Positions 1 through 13,030 of a stretch of 64,000 bases of DNA are shown piece by piece. The stretch comes from Stereocaulon alpinum (lineage: Eukaryota > Ascomycota > Lecanoromycetes > Lecanorales > Stereocaulaceae). Location of the stretch: NCBI GenBank assembly GCA_018257865.1, contig JAEUBA010000052.1, positions 124,001-188,000 of the forward strand. Direction: 5' to 3'. The notes under the pieces are model-generated. The model did not search any database. It worked only from the letters and a program-made list of their open reading frames with translations, and had not been told where the DNA came from. A program made the translations under genes and the position numbers. Position 1 is the stretch's first letter. The number at the start of each line of letters is the position of its first letter.

Positions 1-1319
1 GATCAGCTTCTGCTCCCATGCTCTGAATCTGTTCTCCTCGATCTTGACTTGCTCAGTGAACCTCTTGCGCAGGCTCTCTTCTTCCTCTTTGAATTTGGGA
101 TTGTCGAGCTTTCTCGGTCTAGCTTCGCCAAACTTCCTCGTCTCCATCTGTTGCGCACGGTAGGCCTCGTAGTGCATCTCTTCAGTAGTGTGAATCAGGT
201 CGAGCATATGGGTCCGGATCAGGATAGACCTGAGCTTCTTGAAGTCGCAGTGGTCCTCGTTCTCGACTTCTGCGACACCCCACGAGTATTGGCGCCCTTT
301 CAGAACACGACCATCGTGTGTCTTTACGTCCTTTTCGGATCCGATAACGGCGAAGGGCATGGCTTCGATTAGGGCTCTTGCGTGGTGGGCGGCAGCCTCA
401 TCATCCTCGTCACTTGGTGGTTGGTAGATCTTAATTCCTTGCGCTTCGACAACTGCTCGGATCTAGACAACTAGTCAGCATAGCCGGTCTTTGAACATAT
501 CACAATAACTTACTCTATGCTTGAAACGTGCAAGGTCCGCGGGGCTCAGAGTATCGGCCTTGGCGACAACAGGGATCAGATTCACTCTGGAGCTCAAGCG
601 CTTCATGACTTCAATATCCAAAGGTTTGAGGGTATGGCCGGTGGGTCTGATGAAGTAAAGACAGGCATGAACACGGAGGTCGATCTTGTCCACACGGCGG
701 GGTTGCTGCTCTTGCAGCATGTAAGACTCATGCTGATCATCCAAGAACTCTATGATTGGCATCCATGAGTCGCGGTTATTCACGTAGTCGCCGAATCCAG
801 GAGTATCGATAACCGTCAAGCGGACTGTCGAAGCCGTTAGCCCACCAACTTTCACTACCCGAAATCCTAGAGAGCCTCATACCCTTGAAGAACTTCTCTT
901 CCAGCTCGGCCTTGGTAATCTCAATCTCAACGGTCTTGTCCACCTGCTTTGCGTGGCGGCGCCTATGGTCTGCGTAATTCTTGATGGTGGTAGAGAAGAG
1001 GGTGTTGATGAAGGTCGTCTTCCCCAAGCCTGACTCGCCAGCAACCTTTCAGTACGTTAGCTTATGTAGTCTGCCGAAAATCTCAATGGTATTGTACCAT
1101 TATAGTAAAAGCAGCACCACGCTTAGCGACGATTTTGTGTCTAGAGGTCAGGTCAGTCAATGTTACGAATCAGGACCGCCTCGCTCGGTTCGTACCTCTG
1201 ATTTGGTAGCTGTTCGCGACCCCGTATTAGCATGTCGTTTCAATATAGCAGGATGTCTTCAAGACACTTACATTGGCGATGCCAATTGGCGATGCCGCCT
1301 CAGACGTCGCTGGTGCCAT
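1..1319 (-). CDS. aspB: Septin, Cdc3/AspB type (3' end outside window)
   Basis: Filament-forming GTPase of the septin ring at septa and sites of growth. I read six exons on the minus strand: 1319-1272, 1209-1196, 1140-1098, 1045-883, 824-514 and 462-1, all with GT-AG joins. The protein starts MAPATSEAASPIGIAN; the P-loop GESGLGKT is near residues 38-45, the G3 motif DTPG near 96-99 and the G4 motif AKAD near 177-180. The charged C-terminal part, normally leading into a coiled coil, is cut by the window edge, so about 347 residues are visible. The N-terminal phrase and the block after the P-loop match the Cdc3/AspB group as I remember it, rather than Cdc10, Cdc11 or Cdc12. The reading frame is open upstream to 1409, but the second Met matches the family start. 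It is head to head with PWP2, 338 bp between start codons. Confidence 0.9.
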
Positions 1320-1657
1320 GTTGTAGCGTTTGATCGGAAGGCCGTCAGATTGTCTAAGAGATTGCTGAAATATAAGCGTTTCCTGTTGCGACAATGATCC
1401 TGTAATCAATTTTTCGTGATTTGAATTTCGCTGCGAATTTTATGCTTGGTATGTGGGTATCTTGAAGAGCTTGAGAGTCTGGTCCAACGCTCAATAAGGG
1501 GAATCTTTTTACGCTAGTGCGGATAAAAGTTTTAGCGCAGCGATCCAAGCTCCACGAACTTTTTAGCCTTTGCGCTCTTCGATATGTGCTTCGATGCATA
1601 TCGTTGTCTAGCCTTCCACACCAGAATGATCAGCGCGATGCCTCTCAAACCGCTAAC
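1320..1657. promoter_or_regulatory. Divergent intergenic region, septin / PWP2
   Basis: This 338-bp gap separates the start codons of two genes transcribed away from each other, so it must hold both promoters and both 5' leaders. No core element stands out by eye. The open frames crossing it have no recognisable content. Confidence 0.5.
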
Positions 1658-4583
1658 ATGAAGACCGAATTCAAGGTACATCGTGTCCATCGCCGATGTT
1701 GTAAAGAAAACTAAACATTTCCGGCAGTTTTCTAACTTGCTGGGAACAGTCTACTGCAAAGGGAACCTTCTCTTCACCCCGGATGGGACTTGTCTTCTCT
1801 CACCAGTCGGCAATCGCGTCACTGTGTTCGATCTTGTTAAGTGTGTCTATAGCTACAGCGACACGTTATTGGTTTTTTTGCGATTGAAACTGACATTATC
1901 AGCAACAAGTCCTACACATTATCATTCTCCCACCGTAGAAACATAGCTCACTTGGCCTTGAACCCACGGGGAAACCTTCTACTTTCGGTTGACGAAGATG
2001 GCCGAGCCATTCTTACCAACTTTCCACGACGACTCGCCCTGTACCACTTCTCCTTCAAAGCCCCCGTCTCCGCCCTCGCCTTTTCTCCGTCAGGTCGACA
2101 CTTTGCTGTTGGCATTGGAAGACTTGTAGAAGTGTGGCACACACCATCAACTCCAGATGAAAACACAGAGGAGGGACTCGAGTTTGCACCTTTCGTCAGG
2201 CACAGAGTGTATGCTGGGCACTATGATACTGTTCAGAATGTAGAGTGGTCGAGCGATTCTCGGTTTTTTCTGAGTGCAGGGAAAGACTTGACAGCTCGAA
2301 TATGGAGTCTTGATCCGGAGGAAGATTTCATTCCTACAACATTGGCGGGCCATCGAGAGGGACTGATAGGCGCATGGTTTTCGAGTAGTCAAGAAGAGGT
2401 GTGAGGTCGCTGTACCAGCCCCGTGGAAGCACCTACTAATCGCGAGGTAGATATACACTGTAAGCCAGGATGGTGCTCTGTTCCAATGGAATTTTACACA
2501 AAGACCAGCGAAGAATGGTGACCTGGATCTGGCTGAGACTGAAGAAGCGCCGTCACAGTGGAGAATTGTACAGCGGCACTACTTCATGCAAAACAACACA
2601 AGGGTCAAGTGTGCTGCGTTTCATGCAGGATCGAATCTTCTCGTAGCTGGCTTCTCGAATGGTCTATTTGGCCTCTATGAACTACCTGAATTCAACATGA
2701 TCCACACTCTAAGGTATGATTTCTATTCACTCCATTGTTAGCATCACATGAGCTCAGGATCTGTGCGCAGTATATCTCAGAATGACATAGACTTTGTGAC
2801 AATGAACAAGTCTGGAGAGTGGCTAGCCTTTGGTGCTTCGAAGCTGGGCCAATTGCTCGTTTGGGAGTGGCAATCGGAGTCATACATACTGAAGCAGCAA
2901 GGCCATTTCGATACCATGAACGCTTTGGTATACTCCCCCGACGGACAACGTATCATCACTACTGCAGACGATGGCAAGATTAAGGTCTGGGACACGCAGT
3001 CTGGCTTCTGTGTAGTGACTTTCACCGAGCATTCCAGCGGCGTTACCGCCTGCGATTTTGCGAAAAGAGGCAATGTTCTCTTCACTTCGAGTCTTGACGG
3101 ATCAGTCCGTGCTTGGGACTTGATAAGATATCGAAACTTCAGGACTTTTACAGCTCCAACTCGACTGTCGTTCTCCTCTGTGGCAGTTGATCCTAGCGGT
3201 GAGGTCGTTTGCGCTGGATCGCTCGACTCCTTTGATATACACATTTGGTCTGTACAAACAGGGCAGCTGCTAGATCAGCTGTCCGGTCATGAAGGGCCAG
3301 TCGCATCGTTAGCCTTTGCACCATCCGGTGACACTATTGTAAGCGGCAGTTGGGATCACACTGTTCGAATATGGAGCATTTTTGGTCGGACGCAAACCAG
3401 CGAGCCGATCCAACTTCAGGCGGACATCCTACACGTCGCATTTCGCCCGGACTCGAAGCAGGTGGCAGCCTCTACCTTGGACGGTCAATTAACCTTCTGG
3501 TCAGTATCGGAAGCCAGCCAGCAAGCCGGGGTAGACGGTCGCCGCGACGTCTCTGGTGGTCGCAAGATCTCTGATAGAAGGACTGCTGCAAACGTGGTAG
3601 GTACCAAATCCTTCAATTGCATAGCTTATAGTACAGACGGAACTTGTGTCATTGCCGGAGGTAACTCGAAATACATATGTCTATATGATGTACAATCCGG
3701 CACTCTCCTCAAAAAGTTTACCGTTTCAGTCAACCTTTCTCTAGACGGCACCCAAGAATTCCTCAACAGCCGCAACCTCACAGAAGCCGGCCCGCGAGGC
3801 CTAATAGATTCTCAAGGCGAAGCCTCCGACCTTGAAGACCGTATCGACCGCACACTACCTGGCGCCACTCGTGGGGATCTCTCTACGAGGAGAACACGGC
3901 CAGAAGTACGCGTACCAGCCGTTGCATTTTCTCCCACCGGCCGAGCCTTCTGCGCAGCATCAACCGAAGGCCTTCTCGTCTACTCTCTCGACAACGCCCT
4001 GCAATTCGATCCCTTTGACTTAGATCTTGACGTCACTCCCGCGAGCACCATAGCAGCCGTACATTCTAAAGACTACCTCCTTGCCCTAGTAATGGCATTC
4101 CGCCTTAACGAGCGCCTTCTCATCCGTCGTGTCTACGAAAACATTCCCGTCGCTGACGTCTCCCTCGTTGTCAGAAATCTCCCCACAGTCTACCTAGCCC
4201 GACTCCTCCGCTTCGTCGCACAAGCAACGGACGAAAGTCCCCATTTGGAGTTCAACCTGCGGTGGATTGAGGCTTTGTTGAGCGCTCATGGGCCTTATCT
4301 AAAAGACAATGCAGGGAGCTTTGCGTCGGAGCTGAGAACTGTGCAGAAGGCTGTGGTGAAGATACATGCGAATTTGGCCAGGTTGGCGGATGATAATGTT
4401 TATGCGCTTGATTATCTGCTTGCGCAGCCGGTACCTAATTCTGCTAATGGAATCAATGGTAAAGGTGGGAAGCACATACCCTTGTTGAGCAACAGGGATG
4501 GGCCTGTGGAGGTTGATGAGGATGAGGCTATGGATGATGAGTGGATTGGGCTCGGTGATGATGATGGGGGAGATGTAGGTTGA
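1658..4583 (+). CDS. PWP2: PWP2, WD-repeat subunit of the small-subunit processome
   Basis: Component of the UTP-B subcomplex, which binds the 5' external spacer of pre-rRNA in the nucleolus and is needed for 18S rRNA production. Exons: 1658-1675, 1728-1840, 1903-2398, 2451-2713, 2771-4583, giving 900 residues, a normal length for the family. The 18-base first exon encodes MKTEFK and joins FSNLLGTVYCKGNLLF, typical of the PWP2 start. Two WD40 propellers follow, with repeat ends such as ARIWSLD, IKVWDTQ, VRAWDLI and VRIWSIF. From about residue 733 comes the Utp12 domain (AFRLNERLLIRRVYE), then an acidic tail rich in Asp and Glu. The join at 2713/2771 yields HTLSISQNDIDF, a strong family match. 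The intron at 2399-2450 carries a good branch site, CTAAT, near 2435. Confidence 0.95.
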
Positions 4584-5010
4584 TTATGAAAGCTTTAAAC
4601 AAATGCAAACATTATTGTAATTGGCTTCTGCATGGTTGCTTGTCTTAAAAGCTCATACTTTTCTGATCGAGCCATGTACTCTCAACATGAGAAGGCTCAT
4701 TGCTGACAGATCTCTGAGAATACCGACTCCTACGCAGAGTATTTTCCAGTCTAGGCAGTCTCGGGCTTCCAGTGACGTTTGTCGATGCTTACATCTCACT
4801 TGTCCATAATATTAAGCCAAAAAAGCGACACCAAGGCGTCAAGTGTGTTGTTCACAGGGGTTTCCTGTGGGCATGCCACAAGAAAGCTCAGCATTTGTGG
4901 TATCTGAGTTGGGCACATCACTCCCTATTCCCAGGTATAAAGTCCATTCAGCCCATGACTTGGCTCCCCATACGCCATGCATCATGAACATTAGACTCGT
5001 CCACACTGTC
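4584..5010. other. Convergent 3' intergenic region
   Basis: This 427-bp gap lies between the stop codons of PWP2 (plus strand) and the Hat2-type gene (minus strand) and should hold both 3' ends. Small open frames overlap it on both strands, but none shows conserved content. I see no RNA gene. Confidence 0.5.
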
Positions 5011-6547
5011 TCATTGCTCCAATTCCTCGATAGGCACATCATCCGCATCCTTGCCCACAATCGCGTTCGCCACTTTCCAGACTTGTATCAGGTTATCTTC
5101 GGCCGCGCTGCAAAGCACCCAAGGGTCGTTCATATTCCAGCTGAAATCGGATATGCGATTTGTATGGCCACCATGCATGAACAGGCTTAAATGTAGTCAG
5201 CTTAACAACTTAAAGTAGTTGTCTAACGGAAAGAAAGACTCACAGCTCAGGAGGCCCATCCTCCGCATCATCAGGTGTTTGCTCCTCTCCTACACGGCTG
5301 AGGTCCCAAAAACAAATTCGCCGGTCATAGCTCGACGACCCAAGAACAGCCTCTTCGAATGGATGCCATGCGAGAGACGTGACGGAGTCGGTGTGTCCCA
5401 CTAACGCGTGTAACTTAGATTTCAGATTCCGCAAATCCCATATCCCTATTGATTTATCTGCTGAGCCAGTTGCTAAGACGAATTCCGAGGCAGGGTTGAA
5501 AGAAAGAGCATTGATTGCATCTTCGTGGCCGTCTTCGGCTTTTGCAGCTGCTGTGGTGGTACTAGCGGAGCGGGCGTCAAGTATTTGGAGAGTAAGGTCG
5601 TCGGAAACGGTGCCGATTAGGGAGGCGTGCAGAGGGTGATATTGCACATCGTTTACAATTGCTGTGTGGTGGGTGTAGGTTTGTGTGGCGTGGAGGGTTT
5701 TGTTTGTGTTGGTGAATTTCGTTATGTCCCTGAAAGATTAGCAATCGACATATGGCATGTGACGTGCACGCTCACCATAACCGCACTGTCTGGTCCTCAC
5801 TTCCGGTTGCGAGGTGACCAGTTTCGTGGGGACTCCAACTCAAACCGAAACCTTCTGCTTCGTGACCGAGAAGTTCCATCTGCGGGTTCACCTGCCCAGT
5901 GGGCATGAGTTGGTGTTTTGTCCTGTCCCAAATTATGACTCTGTTGTCTGTACACATTGTCGCTATCAGATTCGGATTTTGCGGCTGATATCTGGCTTTG
6001 TTGACCTCGCCTCTGTGATCTATCTTTTGTACGATATTGAACTTGACCTCGATGACTGGAGGCTTCTTCGACGCTCCGCCTCCATATCCGCCGATCTCTT
6101 CGCGCTCTTCGTCGTAGTCTACCGAATCAGGCGTAATTGGTTTGGGAAGCTGGACTTCAGCTATCTGTAGATAGTTTGGTTGGCCGTTCGAGGTGTGTGT
6201 GCCGAGCAGCAGTCGATGGGTTGCATAGTCCTTGTCAGGAAATCTGAATGTATAAGTCCCGTGCACAGATCACTGGCCACGCCATTGACCTACTCTTGTT
6301 TGTCTGGAAGCCATTGCGTTGTAAGCGTCGGCCATTCCAGAGCAGTGCTCAGCATCATGTCGTAGAGGAAAGGCGCATTTTTCTTCCATGTTTTATATTC
6401 TTCGTTTATGATCTTCTCGTCCATCTGCTCCTCTTCCCGCTCCTCTTCTATCGTCACTGCGAAGTGATAAGTCAGCTCTCGATGTTTACTTCAGACTAGA
6501 ACGAGTGGCCCACTCCCAAATTCAAGACCTCCTCCATTCTCCATCAT
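5011..6547 (-). CDS. HAT2: Histone-binding WD40 protein, Hat2/RbAp48 family
   Basis: Histone H4-binding chaperone shared by type B histone acetyltransferase and, in many eukaryotes, CAF-1 and deacetylase complexes. Secure exons on the minus strand are 6456-6294, 6243-5776, 5729-5244 and 5185-5011. They encode the N-terminal H4-binding segment (EEYKTWKKNAPFLYD), then seven WD repeats including GSEDQTVRLW, GSADKSIGIWD and RRICFWDLS, and end in the acidic EELEQ. The protein is about 436-441 residues, the usual family length. The first exon is uncertain: the exon at 6456 needs a phase-1 partner. ATGATG at 6547 gives one with a donor at either a GTCTTG or a GTGGGC, neither a strong site. Frame arithmetic works for both. 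Head to head with XRN1. Confidence 0.9.
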
Positions 6548-7250
6548 GCGGGGAACTTGGCCGCTTTCAGCGTACTGGATTTGGTCTTGAGCCGGTCAGG
6601 TCTTCGAGATTCGAGAGACTGTGGCACCTGTGATTGACTCACGCAAAATGCCGCTTGAAGGAATTATGGGATGTGAAATGCATAAGTAAAAAGTAGAAGC
6701 TCCGTTTGTAGCTTGCAAACAACTTAGGGTTACGCGCATCGCGCTTCCTCGCGCGTGAAGCAAACGAGGCTAGTGCGGGCAAATGCTTTGTGCTCCACCT
6801 GCGCCTCGCTGACAACTGATGATCTTCCAAGTCTTCCGACCGTTCACTCATTGTGCTATTCCCTTCACTCTCTTCTAGTCAAGAGGCTGATGAGGCAGTG
6901 AATGCGACCTTAGCATTCTGACCAGACTATGACCTCTCCTACAGCAGTGCGATCTACCCTTAACCAGAATCCCTCCGAACTCGATCTTCCCCTCACGGTG
7001 AGCAATACACTCCGGATAATCCCCCAACTCGAATAGCCAGTATGCCTGATATTTATTAGTGAACAGCTGACATATCGGGGTCGTAATTCCAAAAACATCT
7101 TCCGATCACTACTCCGTGACCACTTCTTTGGGCCAACTCGCACAACTCACGCTTCCATAACGGAAGCTTAAGGGACTCCTAATCAGAATATACTAGAAGG
7201 GCTCCGGGAAGCCTACATACTTATCTGACAGTACTTGAAAAGACGCAGTC
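6548..7250. promoter_or_regulatory. Divergent intergenic region, Hat2-type gene / XRN1
   Basis: About 700 bp between two start codons on opposite strands, expected to hold both promoters. Two minus-strand open frames (6639-6851 and 6910-7143) are basic and low-information and look like chance. No repeat or RNA gene was recognised. Confidence 0.5.
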
Positions 7251-10200
7251 ATGGGTGTCCCTAAGTTCTTCAGATGGATGAGCGAGCGTTATCCTGCGAT
7301 CTCCCAGCTCATAGCGGAGAACCGCATTCCCGAATTTGACAATCTATACCTTGATATGAATGGTATCATCCATAATTGTACGCACAGTGATTCCGATTCT
7401 CCGATCCATCGCATGACCGAAGACAAGCAGTTCATTGCTATCTTCAACTACATTGAGCATTTGTTCGGCAAGATCCAGCCCAAGAAATTGTTCTTCATGG
7501 CAATAGATGGCGTTGCTCCCAGAGCCAAGATGAACCAGCAGCGGGCGAGGCGTTTCAGGACAGCTTTGGACGCTGAAAAAGCACGAGAGAAGGCCTTACA
7601 AGAAGGTGTTGAGATGCCCAAAGAGGCCGCCTTCGACAGCAACTGTATTACTCCTGGTAAATCTGATCTGGGCCGCAATGACAAACACGCATAGAAAGCT
7701 TATCATTATAGGAACCGAGTTCATGGCGAAGTTGACGAAACAGCTCAAGTACTTTATCAACAAGAAAATATCCGAAGACGTCGATTGGCAAGGCGTTGAA
7801 ATTGTGCTTTCAGGGCATGAGGTACCTGGTGAAGGTGAACACAAGATTATGGAGTATATTAGGCTTGCGAAAGCCCAACCAGATTATGATGCGAACATCA
7901 GACATTGCTTATACGGACTCGATGCCGATTTGATCATGTTGGGTCTTCTCAGCCACGATCCGCACTTTTCTTTGCTGCGAGAGGAAGTCACCTTTGGACG
8001 CTCGAGTCAGAAGAAATCCAAAGAGCTAGAACATCAGAAGTTCTACTTGATGCACTTATGCATTGTCCGGGAGTACCTCGAGTTAGAATTCCAGGAGCTA
8101 AAGGACTCTACTACTCTTGGGTTTCCTTACGACCTGGAACGGGTTATAGACGACTTTATCCTGATGGCTTTCTTTGTGGGTAATGATTTCTTGCCAAATT
8201 TGCCGAACCTGCACATAAATGAGGGGGCTCTAGCACTTATGTTTAAGGTGTATAAATCGGTCTTACCCAAAGCTGGAGGTTACATCAACGAGCGTGGCGT
8301 TATCGACCTGGAGCGATTAGCTTTGCTGTTGGAGGATCTTTCTGACGTGGAATATCGCTTCTTCGAATCCGAGAGTGCTGACGAAAGCTGGTTCAAAGGA
8401 AAGCAGATGGGTAGGATAGACGTAATGGAGAAAGAAAAAGGAGCTAAAGCGAGGAAGCAAGGACCAATGTCAATTACCTCCTCACAAAAAGACTTATTCA
8501 AGCAGGTTAAGAAGTATGTCAACAATCGCTCCGACGATTCGGACGCTCTGAAACCATCTCTCGATCTTCCTTCGAGCTTGAACGCAAGAGATAGGAAGTT
8601 CGTACAAGACTTGGCCGAGGACCTCCATCTGCAATGGAAGAGCGTTACCAATGACAACGGCGACAGGCACTTGCAACTAGACTTTCCTGATAAGCTTGAA
8701 GGCGACGAAGATAATGAAGGTGTTGAGGATGAGGAGGCATCGATTGCACTTTTGCGCGTCCTCAAGCGGTATGATACCGCAAAAGTCGTAGATGTGACAG
8801 CCGAAGAAGTTCAAGAGCAAATGGACAAGAAATATGAGGATAAGTTTCGGGGATGGAAGAACAAGTACTACACGACGAAATATGATTGGGGCCTTGACAA
8901 TGAAGAAGAAATGCGAAAACTGACTGAAAACTATGTCCAGGGTTTGCAATGGGTGCTGTACTACTACCACCAGGGAGTAGCTTCCTGGCCTTGGTTCTAT
9001 GGCTACCACTACTCTCCCATGATATCAGGTATGTAACACGACTTGTAAAGGCGCAAATTCTACATTCTGACTTGTCATAGACATCAAAAAAGGACTCAAA
9101 GCAGATCTGAGCTTCAAACTCGGCCAGCCGTTCAGGCCATATCAACAGCTGATGGGGGTCTTGCCTGATCGAAGTAAAGTCATCGTACCAACGCCCTATC
9201 ATGACCTTATGACCAACCCTAATTCGCCTATCATCGATTTCTATCCTCGTGACTTCGAATTAGACATGAATGGCAAAAAGATGGAGTGGGAAGCGGTAGT
9301 GAAAATCCCGTTCATAGACGAAAGCCGGCTGTTACCTGCAATGAAAACCAAAGACCATCTGCTCTCCCAAGATGAAAAGGATCGAAATGAATTTGGTGTT
9401 TCGATGAAGTTCGTTTACTCGCCAGATGTTACGTTCACCTATCCTTCTTCTCTCGTTGGCATATTTCCAGACATATCGCATTGTCACTGCGTGGAAAACG
9501 GATTTGACCTACCAACGATGGAGGGATTGGACTATCATGTTGGACTGATGCGTGGAGTTAAACTTGGAGAGTCTGCGCTTGCTGGATTCCCGAGCTTGAA
9601 GACACTTCCTCATGCAGGCACACTTGGCTTCCATGGCGTCAATGTTTTTATGCAGGACAGTAGAAACGAAAGCATGATCGTCACAATGCTTGAGGGAGAG
9701 TCACGAGCCAAAGTGGAATCAGCGAAAGCGCTTCTCGGTCGCAGGATCCACGTTGGCTATCCGTACCTGTCCGAAGCCAAGGTCGTCCGTGTCTCGGACG
9801 AACTATTCAATTATACTCTCCCCTCCAATGGCACTGGCCCGCCCGTCGCTGTGCCTCATGGTCCCCAAGAGATCGACATGTGGCATAGGAAAGCTGAACG
9901 GATCGAGTCGGTCTACAGCAAGAGATTGGGCATGATCATTGGGGAGGTACAATCCCTGGTTCATGTGGAGACCCTTAAAGGACTGAAAAAGACCGACGAC
10001 GGAGCCACTCTAAAGGAGTATGCACAAATGGAAGGTATTGAAACGGACTACGCTTCACAAATGGTAGTCGAGGAGGTGGCCAACGAAGACCCACGTTTCT
10101 TGGAACAGGCAGCGCTACCTGTTGAAGAGGAATTTCCTGTAGGAGCAAGAGCTTTCTTCCTCGGAGAGTTCAACTATGGGAGACCTCTCGAAGTCGTCGG

Positions 10201-11641
10201 CCATACGAACAACAAAGCCGACGTATGGGTCTCTACTGTAGCGGCCAAAGTTCCTGAGTTCGGCCGCCACATCGTAACGGAAGCAGATCGCCACTCCCCT
10301 TATACTCCATCTTATGCAGTCGCAAGAATGCTTGGACTGAATCCTCTGGTACTCAGCAAGATCACCTCTTCATTTCAGGTTGTCCTTGACGATAGCCGTG
10401 TCAACCTGGGCCTGAATCTCAAATTCGAAGCCAGGAAGTTGAAGGTTCTGGGCTACTCACGACGAGGCGAAACTGGATGGGAGTTCAGTGAAAAAGCAAT
10501 ACAGCTGATACAACAGTACATGCTCAGATTCCCGGACTTCATTGCCGGAATTCAGCGCAATTCTCAGGGCAATATCTATGAAGCCACTGATTTCTATCCC
10601 CCTACAGAGGCAAAGGACAAGATCAAAGAGATCCAAGCTTGGTTGAAATCTGTAGAATCCAAGGGCTTTGAGAAGGTTCCCCTTGATGCAGAGCAGCTAA
10701 ACTCCGAAGTGGTGGCTAAGATCGAGCAAGCTGCTAACGAGGCTTTCCGACTTGATCCGCCAGGTAAGGGCGTCAATAAGAAGATCAATGGGGCACCCAG
10801 AAACGCACTTCTAAAGCCCTCAGACGCCGAACAACGACTAAGTCACCAGCGTTTCTCATTGGGTGACCGGATAGTCTACGTGCAGGACTCAGGGAGAGTA
10901 CCCATCGCCACACGTGGAACTGTAGTCGGCAAGGCCCGAACTTCAAGGACGACCTTGCTCGATGTGGTTTTTGACGTCACGTTCATGAGCGGGACTTCCT
11001 TAGAAGATCGATGCTCACCGTTTCGCGGATCTACGGTTCCGATTCACTCGGTCCTGAATCTTACTGATCGACAGCTCATTGCAGGATCTCGCGCTGGGGC
11101 TAGTAACCGGCCGCAGACTCAGATACCATTAACTATACCTGGTTATGGCTCACCAATGGGACCCAACGGCCAAGGTCAATTGCTCCCTTCTCAGGCACCA
11201 GGGCCCCTTCGTGGCTCATTCCGTGGGGCTGTATCTGGTCAGACGAACGGAGCCCGTGGTGGAAGCCCTCGTGGGCGTGGCGGTCTGGGTTACAACTTAC
11301 AGAACTCGCAAAATTTGCCATTGCGCCCCCAACAACCTCCACAGACCAACGGCTTCCGTGGGAGAGGCGGACAACCGGACAGCTTACCTAGCAGAGCCAG
11401 AGGTGGCACGTCTCAGGGCACTCGCCAGGGATATACGAAGATCGACCCGGGAAATGGCGATGGAATAATTCCGAATAACCCAAGGATTCAACCGAGGTCA
11501 TACAACAATGCTCCGCCGCCTGCGAATCTGGATACTAGAGGACGTGGACGAGGTAGGGGTGGGCCGTCGAGGGGTGTCGTTCCGCGAGGGAGAGGAGTAC
11601 CACGAGGTAAAGCAACGGCTGTGGTGATTCCACAGCAGTGA
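7251..11641 (+). CDS. XRN1: 5'-3' exoribonuclease 1 (Xrn1/Kem1)
   Basis: Cytoplasmic processive 5'-3' exonuclease that degrades decapped mRNA and other 5'-monophosphate RNA. Exons: 7251-7656, 7712-9028, 9081-11641, giving 1427 residues. The N-terminus has the invariant MGVPKFFRWMSERYP and the metal-site motif LYLDMNGIIHNC. The second conserved region carries GEGEHKIMEYIR, YGLDADLIML and VGNDFLPNLP, all acidic-site motifs of the family. Typical D1-D4/SH3-like regions of cytoplasmic Xrn1 follow from about residue 670. The last 200 residues are rich in Gly, Arg, Pro and Gln with many RG pairs, as in fungal Xrn1 tails. Length and tail argue for Xrn1 rather than the nuclear paralogue Rat1/Xrn2. 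The two introns are phase 1 and their joins restore PGTEF and MISDIKKG. Confidence 0.97.
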
Positions 11642-11963
11642 TTTCATTTCAGTGGTGTAGCATAGCGAGGACATCATCAGATTGGGTATTGGCGGCGGAG
11701 ATGGTCTTGAGCCCTGCAAAGCTGCGAACCACATTTCATGTACATACATAATCGACGTATGTGTTGATCTGGACGTTACCCAAGTCCCATGCATGATGAG
11801 TTTCCACAGCGATCCGGTTACTCTTAAGTACCTCACCTTAGTGTCCATCTTACATGCCAAGGCCGCTAATTATCACACTAGCTCTAGCGGTATGAAAGTT
11901 ACAGATGCAAGGCCTAATTGCAATGTGTTGCTTCCAAACCTGCATCCTCACTCGACAACCAAT
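11642..11963. other. Intergenic gap, XRN1 to SPC3
   Basis: A 322-bp gap between two genes on the same strand, holding the XRN1 3' end and the SPC3 promoter. An open frame runs in phase into SPC3 from 11682, but the match to the family begins only at the Met at 11964. Confidence 0.5.
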
Positions 11964-12840
11964 ATGCACTCGACTTTGGTGAGGGCGCAGAATGTATTCG
12001 GCTTTTTTACTACTGTGGCTTTCTGTACTGCGCTACTAACGGCACTCTCGGTTCTGCTTACACCTCAGACCCCCTCAGCTAGCATTGAGCTGCGCAATGT
12101 TCAGGTGTAAGCTACTGTTGATAGAATTGCTGCAGCCTCGGTTTTACTGATGATCGATCTAGAGTGAAAGGCAGGCTGCACTACAACTCACCGAAAAAAG
12201 AGGAGTATGCGCATATCAAATTCGACCTCGATGCGGGTTCGTCTTCTCTGCATCCTTTACCTGGGCTGGCAATGCTCCAGATCCACAGCTGACATAGTTA
12301 GACTTCACCTCGCTCTTCAATTGGAACACCAAGCAGCTATTTGTCTGGATGACAGCCACATATCCCTCCACCAACACCTCGTCCAGCGCTCCTCCCTCCC
12401 AAGCAATCATCTGGGACACCATCATAAGCTCACACAGCCAGTCCCATCCATTCAATCCATTGAAATTCTTCAGAAAGGCACCATCTTCTACTGAGAAATC
12501 TCAAAAATCTACGCCTACAAAGAAGCAAGAGCCCAAATTACAACCTGGCATCGTCCGTCTGAAAAACAGCAAACCAAAATACCAAATTACAGATATATCG
12601 GGTCTTTTATCGGATCGCGTGAACGTCACACTGGAGATTGGATGGAACGTACAACCGTGGGTGGGAGCTCTGACGTGGACGCTGCCAGAGGGTATGCAGC
12701 TTGGTCGATGGAAAGGAGTGAAGGGTGGGAAGAGCAAGGTGTTCAACATGCCAGCGCTAAAAGGGAAGAGTGCAAATTCAGAGACTGTTGTCGCATCAAG
12801 CGGGACACCTAAGGCAGCTGAAGCATCAGCTGTTATATGA
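11964..12840 (+). CDS. SPC3: Signal peptidase complex subunit 3
   Basis: Non-catalytic but essential subunit of the ER signal peptidase complex, a type II membrane protein with a lumenal domain. Exons: 11964-12106, 12163-12236, 12302-12840, giving 251 residues. A single hydrophobic segment covers about residues 11-32 (FGFFTTVAFCTALLTALSVL). The joins produce VVKGRLHYNSPKKEEYAHI and KFDLDADFTSLFNWNTKQ, both diagnostic for the family. A Ser/Pro/Lys-rich insert near residues 125-160 separates the lumenal core into two parts, and the protein ends in a low-complexity tail. Fungal members are often longer than the human 180 residues, so the length is not odd. All introns are GT-AG. Confidence 0.92.
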
Positions 12841-13030
12841 TTGTATGGGATCGAATAACATGGGCATACTGCAGGCGCCAGGAGTAATTGAAACCGGGCG
12901 GAAGATTCATTAAACCTCAAGGGAAACTGTTCTGCCAAGAGACATTCACAATCAAGATATTCAGAAGCAAAGCATCAGGCAATCGATTTCGCAATTCTTC
13001 TACTTTCGCGAAGCTCTCAACAAGACCGGG